A stretch of 14,844 nucleotides of DNA from positions 1-14,844 of the forward strand of contig CANQMC010000018.1 of NCBI GenBank assembly GCA_947624855.1. Direction: 5' to 3'. Both the position numbers and the translations under genes were made by a program. Each line of letters opens with the position of its first letter. The stretch's first letter is position 1. Below the pieces are notes generated by a model that had not been told where the DNA came from, did no database searches, and saw nothing but the letters and a program-made list of their open reading frames with translations. Shown here one piece after another: positions 7,168 to 14,108 of the stretch. This DNA is from an uncultured Bacilli bacterium (GTDB taxonomy: Bacteria; Bacillota_I; Bacilli_A; RF39; UBA660).

Positions 7168-9195
7168 ATGAAAAATAAAAAAGGTATTATAATAACCTGT
7201 ATAATTATTATCATTGTCATTATTATTGGCTTAATAACTTATAATATTTTAAATGATAACAATAAATTAACATCAAGTGAAAAAAAATGGATAAATGATA
7301 ATATTAAAACTGTTCAAAATATTAATGTATTAAATGATGTTAATATTTTTGGTAATACAGGTTCTGGGGTATTTTATGAATTTATTAATGATTTAGAATT
7401 AGAAACTAAATTAGATATAAATCCAGTTACCTTTAATATGAATGAAAATCCTCAAGGATTAACTCTTAATTCTAAAACAATATTAAATGATAATGATCAA
7501 ATATTTTATACCGATCATTATGTTTTAGTCGGCACAAAAGATGAAATAATAGCTAATTATACTAATTTAATAGATCGAAAAATAGGAGTTTTAAAAAGTG
7601 ATTTATCATATATTTCTAGTTTTTTAAACAATGAAAGTGAATTAACTTTAGTAAGCTTTGATAATAAAGAAAAACTTCTTTCAGGAATTAATACAGAAAA
7701 AGAAGTAGATTATTTAATCGTGCCTTTAACTGTTTATTTAGATGCAATATTAGAAAATGATTTATACATAGTAAAACATTTATCAGATATTAAATATTAT
7801 TATACTATTTCCGGTAATGATAGTAAATTAACTAATATTGTCAAAAAATTCTATAATAATTGGGCAAGTGAAAATCTTGATGCTTATTTTAAAAGAGAAG
7901 AATTTAGTTTATTTACCAATGAATTAAATATTACTGAAACAGAAGTAGATTCTATGCAAAGTGTTGTTTATAACTATGGTTTTATCAACAATAGTCCTTA
8001 TGAAGTAATCATGTCTGGCAACTATGGTGGTATTATTGCCATGTATTTATCTGATTTTAAAGAATTTAGTAATATCGATATTAATTTTACAAAATATCGT
8101 AATCTAGATCGTTTTAAAAAAGCCATAAATAATAAAGAAATAGATTTATATTTTAATTATTATAATTTACAAGATGATTATAAAAAAATAAATTCTAAAA
8201 TTATAGTAAGTTACAGTATTATAGCAAATAAAAGTAATAATATAGTTATAAATTCTTTAAATAGTTTAGCTAATCAAACAGTATATGTAGAAGAAGACAG
8301 TGTTATTTCTAATTATTTAGCAAGTATTAATAATATCAATATAAAAACATATAAAAATGATAAAGAATTAAAAAAATTAAATAAAAAAGATGTTATTATT
8401 GTCTTAGATAAAAATATTTTTAACTTATATTCAGGCAGTAATTTATCTAATTATACTGAAAGATATACAAATATTTTTAATAATACATATAATTTTAAAT
8501 CTAAAAATGAAAGTGCTTTTTATAAATTATTTAATAAATATGTTATGTCATTAGATACTGATGAAATGATATATGAAGGAATGTACAATCATAATTTAAC
8601 TGTAAAAGCAGGCAGTATTTTAGGTAATATAGCTAAATATATATTATTAACACTTGCTGCATTTGCTATTATATTTATAATCTTTTATAAAAGTAGTAAA
8701 CGTATTAAAATAGCTAAAAAAATTCGTAAAGAAAATAAAATGAAATTTATAGATCAATTAACATCATTAAAAAATAGAAATTACTTAAATGAATATATAA
8801 ATAATTGGAATAATAATACTGTTTATCCTCAAACAATGATAGTTATTGATTTAAATAATATTCAATTTATAAATGATACTTTAGGATATGAAGAAGGAGA
8901 TAAACAAATTAAAGCGGCCGCGAATGTTTTAATTAAAACTCAATTAGACAACAGTGATATTATGCGAACAGATGGTAATGAATTCTTAATTTATTTAGTA
9001 GGATATACTCAAAAACAAGTAACTAATTATATTCATAAATTAAATAAAGAATTTAAAAAATTACCATATGAATATGGAGCAGAATTTGGTTATTCCATAA
9101 TAAATGATAGTATTAAAACAGTTGAAGATGCTATTATTGAGGCCACTGAAGAAATGAAAAACCAAAAAAAGAAAGTTGATGAAGAAGATGCCTGA
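7168..9195 (+). CDS. Membrane sensor with large extracytoplasmic solute-binding-like region and degenerate GGDEF domain
   Basis: This 675-residue protein has an N-terminal transmembrane segment (about 5-26), an extracytoplasmic region of about 460 residues, a second transmembrane helix (491-507), a basic linker (KRIKIAKKIRKENK) and a C-terminal GGDEF domain (about 515-665). The outer region resembles solute-binding folds (for example VGTKDEIIANY then DRKIGVLKSD, and a second half with EVIMSGNYGGIIAMYLSDF), possibly two tandem copies; this is fold-level inference. In the GGDEF domain Asp561, Asn569 and Asp578 match the metal- and guanine-binding positions D327, N335 and D344 of PleD, but the signature is DGNEF (602-606). 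The metal-binding acidic residue (PleD E370) is Asn and the first Gly is Asp. No RxxD inhibitory site is present. Diguanylate cyclase activity is therefore doubtful; nucleotide binding may remain. It ends in TGA, overlapping the next gene. Confidence 0.85.
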   Translation: MKNKKGIIITCIIIIIVIIIGLITYNILNDNNKLTSSEKKWINDNIKTVQNINVLNDVNIFGNTGSGVFYEFINDLELETKLDINPVTFNMNENPQGLTLNSKTILNDNDQIFYTDHYVLVGTKDEIIANYTNLIDRKIGVLKSDLSYISSFLNNESELTLVSFDNKEKLLSGINTEKEVDYLIVPLTVYLDAILENDLYIVKHLSDIKYYYTISGNDSKLTNIVKKFYNNWASENLDAYFKREEFSLFTNELNITETEVDSMQSVVYNYGFINNSPYEVIMSGNYGGIIAMYLSDFKEFSNIDINFTKYRNLDRFKKAINNKEIDLYFNYYNLQDDYKKINSKIIVSYSIIANKSNNIVINSLNSLANQTVYVEEDSVISNYLASINNINIKTYKNDKELKKLNKKDVIIVLDKNIFNLYSGSNLSNYTERYTNIFNNTYNFKSKNESAFYKLFNKYVMSLDTDEMIYEGMYNHNLTVKAGSILGNIAKYILLTLAAFAIIFIIFYKSSKRIKIAKKIRKENKMKFIDQLTSLKNRNYLNEYINNWNNNTVYPQTMIVIDLNNIQFINDTLGYEEGDKQIKAAANVLIKTQLDNSDIMRTDGNEFLIYLVGYTQKQVTNYIHKLNKEFKKLPYEYGAEFGYSIINDSIKTVEDAIIEATEEMKNQKKKVDEEDA

Positions 9196-10036
9196 AAAAA
9201 TAAAAAAGGGGTTCCAAAATTTTTTAAAAATATTAACTAAACCTGAAATGGAAATTTTACCAGGACATCTAGCTTTTGCTTTTGCTTTATCTATAGTGCC
9301 TACCTTAACAATCTTAACTTATGTTGCTTCAATTTTTAATGTATCAACCGAATTTATCGCTGAATTTATTAATAATGCTTTTAATTCTGATTTTGCTAAT
9401 ATGTTATTAGGTGTAGGAATGACATCAACTGCTGATTTTAATTTTTTCATAACTCTCGTTATTGGTTATATTATTGCCTCTAATGGTACAGCTTCTATAA
9501 TAGTAAGTTCTAATACAATATATGGCATTAAAAATTCTAGTTTTTTCAAAAGAAGATTAAAATCCTTTGTTATGATTTTAATAATAATTCTTTTATTTAT
9601 TTTCTTATTAATATTTGGTGTATTTGGTAATAAAATAATTGAATTACTTAGTTTAATGAATTTAAGTGATAAAATCATAACTAATATAACCTTAATAATA
9701 AATGTTTTAAAAGGTCCAATTTCATGGTTTATTGTCTTTTTATTTATTAAAATAATCTTTACAATGGCCCCTGATAAAAAAATCCATAGTTATGAAGTTA
9801 ATAAAGGAGCAATATTTACAACAGTTGGTTTTATTGTAATAACTTATATTTATTCCCTTTATTCTACGCATTTTGCTAGATATGATGTTTTTTATGGTAA
9901 TTTAGCAAGTATTATAGTCTTAATGATTTGGTTATATTTATTATCATATATCTTTACAATTGGCTTAGCTTTAAATTATCGAGAAGAGACAAATACTCTT
10001 GAAAAAACTGCAAAATTAGAAGTTATCAAAAAATAG
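9179..10036 (+). CDS. YihY/BrkB-family inner membrane protein
   Basis: This polytopic membrane protein of about 285 residues belongs to the YihY/virulence factor BrkB family, formerly misnamed RNase BN; its molecular function is not settled. Visible hallmarks are the N-terminal LAFAFALSIVPTLTILTYV helix, a central hydrophobic helix (SFVMILIIILLFIFLLIFGV), and the conserved C-terminal block YGNLASIIVLMIWLYLLSY, typical of the family (usual form YGSLxxxIVLMLWLY). About six transmembrane segments are expected. The start is uncertain: TTG 9176, ATG 9179 and ATG 9188 are all in frame and none has a good ribosome binding site. All overlap the end of the upstream gene (8-20 bp), implying translational coupling. 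As the last gene of the 6666-10036 operon it is co-expressed with the degenerate-GGDEF sensor; a functional link is inference. Confidence 0.9.
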   Translation: MKKMPEKIKKGFQNFLKILTKPEMEILPGHLAFAFALSIVPTLTILTYVASIFNVSTEFIAEFINNAFNSDFANMLLGVGMTSTADFNFFITLVIGYIIASNGTASIIVSSNTIYGIKNSSFFKRRLKSFVMILIIILLFIFLLIFGVFGNKIIELLSLMNLSDKIITNITLIINVLKGPISWFIVFLFIKIIFTMAPDKKIHSYEVNKGAIFTTVGFIVITYIYSLYSTHFARYDVFYGNLASIIVLMIWLYLLSYIFTIGLALNYREETNTLEKTAKLEVIKK

Positions 10037-10047
10037 ATAACTTTTTT
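10019..10047 (+). terminator. Rho-independent terminator of the membrane operon
   Basis: The arms AAGTTATC (10020-10027) and GATAACTT (10036-10043) enclose an A-rich 8-nt loop and run into TTTT. The YihY stop codon TAG (10034-10036) lies in the loop and right arm. Confidence 0.8.
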
Positions 10048-10049
10048 AG

Positions 10050-10078
10050 TTGCAATTTAAAAAACTTTAGTATATAAT
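10050..10078 (+). promoter_or_regulatory. Promoter of the proline-rich membrane protein gene
   Basis: TTGCAA (10050-10055), a 17-bp spacer and TATAAT (10073-10078) lie immediately after the preceding terminator. The ribosome binding site AAGGGG (10091-10096) precedes the ATG at 10106. Confidence 0.75.
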
Positions 10079-10105
10079 ATACTTATAATAAAGGGGCTGT
10101 ATATT

Positions 10106-11539
10106 ATGAATAATAATGAAAACCAAAATAATGAAAGTTTAAACACTATATCTTTAGGAAATGTTGGACCAACTCCACCTGAACCAGTGGCTCCAGTAGC
10201 ACCAACTCCAGAACCTACACCAGTAACTCCTGTAAGTCCAATGGAAGCGGTACCACCAGTACCAACCACTGAAAATGTTGAACCAGTGGCACCTTTAAAT
10301 GCTGAAAATGTCGAAAGTTTGGAAGCAAATGTAATGGATGGACCTCTTAATATGGAAGAAACACCTCAAACTCCAGTACCTCCAGTAGCACCAACTCCAC
10401 AACCTGCTCCAATACCTCCCGTAAGTCCAGTGGCACCTGTATCTTCCGTACCTCCGGTATCAAATTATGAAGTTCCTGAAACTATAAATAATTTTAATTC
10501 TACTCCTGTTTTTGATGATATTGGAACAGTACCTCCAATTCCTAATAATCCTGTTCCTAATGTAGAAGAACCTAAAAAACCAAAGAAAAAAGGTGGAAAT
10601 AAACTATTATTTGTTATCGTTGTTCTTTTAGCCATAACAGCAGTTGGCGTAGGAGTTTATATATTCTTAAGTATTTCTAGTGGTAAAAATGCTGTTGTTG
10701 TAAAACAAGTAAACATAGAACTTGGAAGTAGTGTATCAACCAATATTAATGATTATGCAACCTTTAAAAATATAGATGTTAACACTTGTTCTTTAGATAC
10801 AACTAAAATAACTGATACTTCAACCTTAGGAAGTGAATATCCATTTAATATTAAATGTGGCGAATATGTATATACTGGTAAAGCTAAAATAGTGGATACT
10901 ACTGTTCCTGAAGTAACTATGAAAGAAGAATTAACAGTAGCCTTAAATAGCACAGTAAAACCAGAAGATTTTATTGAAAATTGTAATGACGCTTCTGATT
11001 GTACATATGAATTTAAAGAAGAAGCCAAAGTAACAGAATATTTAAAAACAGCAGCCTCATATAAAATAGATATAATTATAAAAGATGCTGCAGGCAATGA
11101 AGTAATTAAAACAGCAACTTTAACAGTAAGTAATGATGGAGCTACTACTCCTGAACCAAGTGATCCAAATTCAAGTACTACTACCAGTAAATATCTAGGA
11201 TGTCCTAAAACTAAAGATAACCTAAATTATAAATTAAAATATGGTATGACTTCTGAAAATGTTTTAACAGGTAAAGTAATTAAAGAATATACATTTACTT
11301 TTAACAGTGTTGATGAATATACTAAATTTAAAAATGAAAATAGCACTAAAACTGAAGTAACTTATAATAATATAACAGGAACCCCTAAATTCGATGATGT
11401 TCTTCATATTTTAAGAATAAGTGTAGAACTTACTGAAGATGATTTAAAACAAGAAGAAAATACTACTCTTCCAAATACAATGGATGAATTAAAAGCCTAT
11501 TATGAAAAAAATAATATAAAATGTGTTATTGATTATTAA
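10106..11539 (+). CDS. Proline-rich single-pass membrane protein with extracellular Ig-like region
   Basis: This 477-residue protein of unknown function has N-in/C-out topology. Residues 1-155 are a low-complexity Pro/Val/Ala/Thr tail on the predicted cytoplasmic side, followed by a basic patch (KKPKKKGGNK), one transmembrane helix (167-190) and an exterior of about 285 residues. The exterior begins with beta-rich Ig-like sequence (VDTTVPEVTMKEELTVALNS, then KDAAGNEVIKTATLTV, a pattern seen in DUF5011/Big-type surface modules), a Ser/Thr/Pro linker (about 344-361) and a C-terminal domain of about 115 residues that I do not recognise. Six cysteines (228, 251, 293, 299, 366, 473) all lie outside and could form three disulfides. 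The proline tail holds a near-duplicate, VAPTPEPTPVTPVSP (31-45) and VAPTPQPAPIPPVSP (94-108). There is no signal peptide, LPXTG or lipobox. It has its own promoter and terminator, so it is monocistronic. Confidence 0.85.
   Translation: MNNNENQNNESLNTISLGNVGPTPPEPVAPVAPTPEPTPVTPVSPMEAVPPVPTTENVEPVAPLNAENVESLEANVMDGPLNMEETPQTPVPPVAPTPQPAPIPPVSPVAPVSSVPPVSNYEVPETINNFNSTPVFDDIGTVPPIPNNPVPNVEEPKKPKKKGGNKLLFVIVVLLAITAVGVGVYIFLSISSGKNAVVVKQVNIELGSSVSTNINDYATFKNIDVNTCSLDTTKITDTSTLGSEYPFNIKCGEYVYTGKAKIVDTTVPEVTMKEELTVALNSTVKPEDFIENCNDASDCTYEFKEEAKVTEYLKTAASYKIDIIIKDAAGNEVIKTATLTVSNDGATTPEPSDPNSSTTTSKYLGCPKTKDNLNYKLKYGMTSENVLTGKVIKEYTFTFNSVDEYTKFKNENSTKTEVTYNNITGTPKFDDVLHILRISVELTEDDLKQEENTTLPNTMDELKAYYEKNNIKCVIDY
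10187..10429 (+). repeat. Two proline-rich coding repeats 189 nt apart
   Basis: Residues 28-45 and 91-108 of the proline-rich protein are near copies, and the DNA is also similar (CTCCAGTAGCACCAACTCCA is seen at the start of both). The copies occupy about 10187-10240 and 10376-10429. This suggests a past internal duplication of the tail, possibly still variable in length between strains (inference). Confidence 0.6.
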
Positions 11540-11568
11540 AAACCTTGTTCAAAAAATAAGGTTTTTTT
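11538..11568 (+). terminator. Rho-independent terminator of the proline-rich protein gene
   Basis: AAAAACCTT (11538-11546) pairs with AAGGTTTTT (11558-11566) around an 11-nt loop, followed by further Ts. It overlaps the stop codon at 11537-11539. Confidence 0.85.
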
Positions 11569-11616
11569 CATTTACTTTTCACAAATATGTTGTAATATAT
11601 ATATGAGGTGATTAAT

Positions 11617-12279
11617 TTGAAGATTCTAATATGCGATGATGAAGCCTTAATAAGAGATGTTATCAAAGAATATTTATTATTAGAAAATTATGAAGTATAT
11701 GAAGCCGAAAATGGCTTAAGCGCTATAGAAATAATAAAAAATAATAACATTGATTTAATAGTAATGGATATTATGATGCCCAAAATGGATGGTTATCAAG
11801 CCTTAAAAGAAATCAAAAAAATAAAAGAAATACCATGTATAATGTTATCAGCGCGTGGTGAAGAATTTGATAAATTAATAGGTTTTGATCTTGGCATAGA
11901 TGATTATGTTACCAAACCTTTTTCACCTAAAGAATTAGTCGCACGGATAAAAGCAGTTACCAAAAGAACTCAAAATGAAAATAATATTTTTAAATATGAA
12001 GATTTAGTTTTAAATGATTTAGCTCATGAAGTAACTATTGAAGGTAATCCTTTATCATTAACTCCTAAAGAATATGAATTATTAAAATACTTAATTCAAA
12101 ATAAAAATATTGCTTTATCCCGAGAAACAATATTATCAAATATATGGGGTTTTGATTTTTATGGCGATGAAAGAACAGTTGATACTCATGTTAAAATGTT
12201 AAGGAATAATTTAGGTAAATATCGATATTTAATAAAAACAATTAGGGGAATGGGATATAAATTTGAAATTAAAAAATAA
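11617..12279 (+). CDS. OmpR/PhoB-family response regulator
   Basis: This 220-residue cytosolic transcription factor is activated by phosphotransfer from the kinase encoded next to it. The receiver domain (about 1-115) has the acidic pair Asp7-Asp8, phospho-acceptor Asp51 (LIVMDIMMPKMDG), Ser78, Tyr97 and Lys100 (DDYVTKPFSP). A winged-helix DNA-binding domain occupies about 125-220 (LTPKEYELLKYL, then RTVDTHVKMLRNNL and IRGMGYKF). I start at TTG 11617 because GAGGTG (11605-11610) is the ribosome binding site and MKILICDDE is the natural family N-terminus. An in-frame GTG at 11608 lies inside that site. A weak promoter may precede it (TTTACT at 11571, TAATAT at 11593). The coding region overlaps the kinase gene by 17 bp. 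Target genes and signal are unknown; the genus-level ortholog (for example VanR- or PhoP-like) cannot be assigned. Confidence 0.95.
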   Translation: MKILICDDEALIRDVIKEYLLLENYEVYEAENGLSAIEIIKNNNIDLIVMDIMMPKMDGYQALKEIKKIKEIPCIMLSARGEEFDKLIGFDLGIDDYVTKPFSPKELVARIKAVTKRTQNENNIFKYEDLVLNDLAHEVTIEGNPLSLTPKEYELLKYLIQNKNIALSRETILSNIWGFDFYGDERTVDTHVKMLRNNLGKYRYLIKTIRGMGYKFEIKK

Positions 12280-13651
12280 AACTAGTAGCATTAATTTTAA
12301 AACATTAATTTATTTAATTGTTTTTAGTGTTACAATTCTCTTATTTTTATTAATATCGCAAAATATATTACTAAAATATTCCTATGAAAAATATCAAGAA
12401 AAGAAAATAAAAAATATTGCTACAAATATATCTAAATATAATATTGATGAATTATATAAAAATCTTGAAAAAATAGCATACAACAACAGTGTTTGTATAG
12501 AATATTATATAGATAATGAAGATACTATTTTATATAATACCTTAATGGTAGGATGTGGCTTAAACAAAAATAATAATCAAATAAAAAGTTTAATAAATAA
12601 TATGCTTTCTTCCAAAAATATTATTGATCATGTTAAACTTATAAATAAAACTAATAATACAAAAGCTATTTTATCAGGTATAAAAGTAAATAATGGTGAA
12701 GTATTTATATATTCATTATTAGAAGATTTAAGTGGAGCCCGTATAGTATTAAAAGGTCAATTAATTTATATAACTATAATCGTAATTATTATCGCTTGTT
12801 TCATATCTTATTTTCTCTCAATTAAAATAACTAAACCTATAACCAAAATAACCAAAAAAACTAAAGAGTTAGGTTCCGGCAATTATAATATTGAATTTGA
12901 AAGAAGTGATGTTTTAGAAATAGATGAACTTGCTAATACTTTAAATCATTTAAGTAAAGAATTATCCAAAATAGATGAATTAAGAAGAGATTTAATGGCT
13001 AATGTATCTCATGATTTAAAAACTCCTTTAACAATGATTCGAGCATATGCCGAAATGGTAAGAGATATCACTTATAAAGATAAAGAAAAAATGGATAAAG
13101 ATTTAAATATAATAATTGAAGAAACAGAAAGATTAAACATTTTAGTAAATGATATATTAGATTTATCTAAAATGCAAGCTGATGCTGAAAGCCTAAATAT
13201 TGAAGAATTTGATTTATGTGAAATAATAAATCAAATAATAAAACGATATGATATATTAAAAACTACTGAAGATTATAAATTTATTATTGATTTACCACCA
13301 AAAGCTATAGTAAAAGCCGATAAACAAAAAATAATGCAAGCAATCTATAATTTAATTAATAATGCTATTAATTATACAGGCAATAATAAAAAAATATATA
13401 TAAGAGTTATTGATCAAAAGAAATATTTTCTAATTGAAATAGAAGATACTGGAAAAGGAATTAAACCAGAAGAAATACCTTATATATGGGATAAATATTA
13501 TAAAAAAGATAAAAAACATCAACGTAATATTGTCTCAACTGGTATTGGTCTATCTATAGTAAAAGAAATATTAACAAAACATAAATTTGACTTTGGAGTA
13601 AAAAGCATTCCCAAAAAAGGTTCAACATTTTACTTTAAAATAAAAAAATAA
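12263..13651 (+). CDS. Membrane sensor histidine kinase
   Basis: This 462-residue HisKA/HATPase_c kinase is the cognate partner of the upstream regulator. Order: TM1 (about 14-36), an extracytoplasmic sensor of about 130 residues with two cysteines (78 and 98) that may form a disulfide, TM2 (about 166-187), HAMP (about 188-240), the H box NVSHDLKTPL with phospho-acceptor His250, the N box (YNLINNAINYTG, about 362-373), G1 EDTGKGI (394-400) and G2 STGIGLSIV (425-433). All catalytic motifs are intact. The start is TTG 12263, inside the end of the regulator gene, with GGGA upstream; no ATG lies near the N-terminus, and starting later would lose TM1. With the regulator also starting at TTG, this pair probably has modest, coupled expression (inference). 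The sensor domain has no recognised family, so the stimulus is unknown. Confidence 0.95.
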   Translation: MKLKNKTSSINFKTLIYLIVFSVTILLFLLISQNILLKYSYEKYQEKKIKNIATNISKYNIDELYKNLEKIAYNNSVCIEYYIDNEDTILYNTLMVGCGLNKNNNQIKSLINNMLSSKNIIDHVKLINKTNNTKAILSGIKVNNGEVFIYSLLEDLSGARIVLKGQLIYITIIVIIIACFISYFLSIKITKPITKITKKTKELGSGNYNIEFERSDVLEIDELANTLNHLSKELSKIDELRRDLMANVSHDLKTPLTMIRAYAEMVRDITYKDKEKMDKDLNIIIEETERLNILVNDILDLSKMQADAESLNIEEFDLCEIINQIIKRYDILKTTEDYKFIIDLPPKAIVKADKQKIMQAIYNLINNAINYTGNNKKIYIRVIDQKKYFLIEIEDTGKGIKPEEIPYIWDKYYKKDKKHQRNIVSTGIGLSIVKEILTKHKFDFGVKSIPKKGSTFYFKIKK

Positions 13652-13687
13652 ACTTTCACATAACTAACACATATTATACACATTAAA

Positions 13688-13786
13688 ATGTTATCATTAA
13701 TACAGAAAGGAGAAGTGATAATAAGAACACACTTTATAAACCTATACAAGAAAAAAATAACATATAAACTCAAACTCACACTTTAA
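13688..13786 (+). CDS. Possible tiny ORF (32 codons) downstream of the kinase, doubtful
   Basis: An ATG at 13688 opens a 32-codon frame ending TAA at 13784-13786, directly at the start of a terminator hairpin. Its C-terminal part is basic (LYKKKITYKLKLTL). The ATG has no ribosome binding site. A very good one, AGAAAGGAGA (13704-13713), lies inside the frame but is followed only by GTG two bases later (13715-13717; 23 codons) or by the non-start codons ATA ATA. Either this is a decayed small gene whose start was lost, or translation begins at a poor start. I recognise no homolog. It is listed because the strong ribosome binding site and the adjacent terminator frame it like a real gene. Confidence 0.25.
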   Translation: MLSLIQKGEVIIRTHFINLYKKKITYKLKLTL

Positions 13787-13812
13787 AGAGAACAATCTAG
13801 TTCTCTTCTTTT
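13786..13812. terminator. Hairpin terminator after the two-component operon, possibly bidirectional
   Basis: AAGAGAAC (13786-13793) and GTTCTCTT (13800-13807) enclose AATCTA. On the plus strand CTTTTAAT follows; on the minus strand TTTAAAG follows. The U-runs are modest. It is the first terminator-like hairpin after the kinase gene and also the first one met by a minus-strand transcript coming from 14102. Confidence 0.6.
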
Positions 13813-13825
13813 AATATTTAAATAG

Positions 13826-13854
13826 TTTACATTTATAAATAAATATAGTATAAT
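13826..13854 (+). promoter_or_regulatory. Strong promoter for a predicted small RNA
   Basis: TTTACA (13826-13831), a 17-bp spacer and TATAAT (13849-13854) give a near-consensus promoter. No gene with a ribosome binding site follows on this strand. Transcription would begin near 13861 and meet a strong terminator at about 13959. Confidence 0.75.
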
Positions 13855-13860
13855 CAAATC

Positions 13861-13960
13861 AGTAGTGTGTTAGGAACTAACGCCTACTATTTCTTGATAG
13901 AGACGTTAAGTATTACTATACTGTTATTCACAGTAATTGTAATACTTGGCGTCCTTTTTA
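13861..13960 (+). ncRNA. Predicted antisense small RNA of about 100 nt
   Basis: This RNA is bounded by a near-consensus promoter and a strong hairpin terminator. Predicted structure: a 5' hairpin (AGTAG at 13861-13865 with CTACT at 13885-13889, and GTTAG with CTAAC around a GAA loop), a short unpaired linker (ATTTCTTGATAGA), then the terminator stem. It is complementary to codons 18-41 and the stop of the minus-strand 41-codon ORF and to 26 nt of that mRNA beyond the stop. The likely role is antisense control of that mRNA, like RatA or SR4 for txpA and bsrG (known systems with 3' overlap); the analogy is inference. The same strand also carries a hydrophobic open frame (see findings), so a coding role is not excluded. 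The 5' end is estimated from promoter spacing only. Confidence 0.6.
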
Positions 13961-14012
13961 AAAATTTAAAAATTAAATCTTTAAAATAAGAAAGAATTAC
14001 TTCTATCTTCAT
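13887..14012 (-). CDS. Small ORF, 41 aa, candidate toxin or regulatory peptide opposite a small RNA
   Basis: The ATG at 14012 is preceded by a strong ribosome binding site (GGAAGGTGG, minus strand, 14025-14017) and by a near-consensus promoter at 14137-14109, giving a leader of about 90 nt. The 41-residue product has an amphipathic N-terminal half (EVILSYFKDLIFKFLKR, about residues 4-20) and a beta-patterned half (SITITVNNSIVILNV, about 23-37) ending in KK. It lacks a clear full-length transmembrane helix, unlike most type I toxins, and I recognise no family. The last 24 codons and the stop are antisense to the predicted small RNA at 13861-13960. Context and expression signals argue that it is a real gene; a toxin role is inference from architecture. 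The mRNA probably ends at the hairpin near 13786. Confidence 0.5.
   Translation of the reverse strand: MKIEVILSYFKDLIFKFLKRTPSITITVNNSIVILNVSIKK
13902..13959 (+). terminator. Long hairpin terminator of the small RNA, inside the opposite ORF
   Basis: GACGTTAAGTATTAC (13902-13916) pairs with GTAATACTTGGCGTC (13939-13953) over 15 positions with two G-U pairs. An inner ACTG/CAGT stem closes a 7-nt loop. TTTTT follows at 13955-13959 on the plus strand only. On the minus strand the same inverted repeat encodes residues 21-37 of the small ORF and would form a hairpin within its coding region. Confidence 0.8.
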
Positions 14013-14108
14013 AAAACCACCTTCCTGCCTATTCCAAAACCCCCTAAAGAGATAATAAAATAAGATTTGAGTAAATTTTAAGAGACGCCAGTCCTAACAC
14101 ACAACTTT

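Larger units (their letters stand above)
13865..14102. repeat. Inverted repeat GTGTGTTAGGA bounding the antisense locus
   Basis: GTGTGTTAGGA is at 13865-13875 and its exact complement TCCTAACACAC at 14092-14102. Similarity continues loosely inward (AACTAACGCC against CTGGCGTC). Each copy lies 6-10 bp downstream of one of the two facing promoters, so it covers or borders both transcription starts and both RNAs begin with nearly the same sequence. It could be a shared operator, a shared RNA 5' element or, less likely, the ends of a small transposable element. Confidence 0.7.

Noticed and set aside
9193..9195. TGA read as tryptophan (Mycoplasma-type code)
   Set aside because: Tryptophans in the window are TGG, and this TGA ends an ORF exactly where the next gene starts in another frame, so it behaves as a stop.
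13861..13960. tRNA, riboswitch or CRISPR repeat as explanation of the structured region
   Set aside because: No tRNA arms or CCA-compatible acceptor stem, no known riboswitch core that I can recognise, and no repeated spacer-repeat units; the hairpin has the form of a terminator.
13865..14102. MITE or insertion element with GTGTGTTAGGA ends
   Set aside because: No target-site duplication is visible, and well-formed promoters sit at matching distances just outside both ends, which fits a transcription unit pair better.
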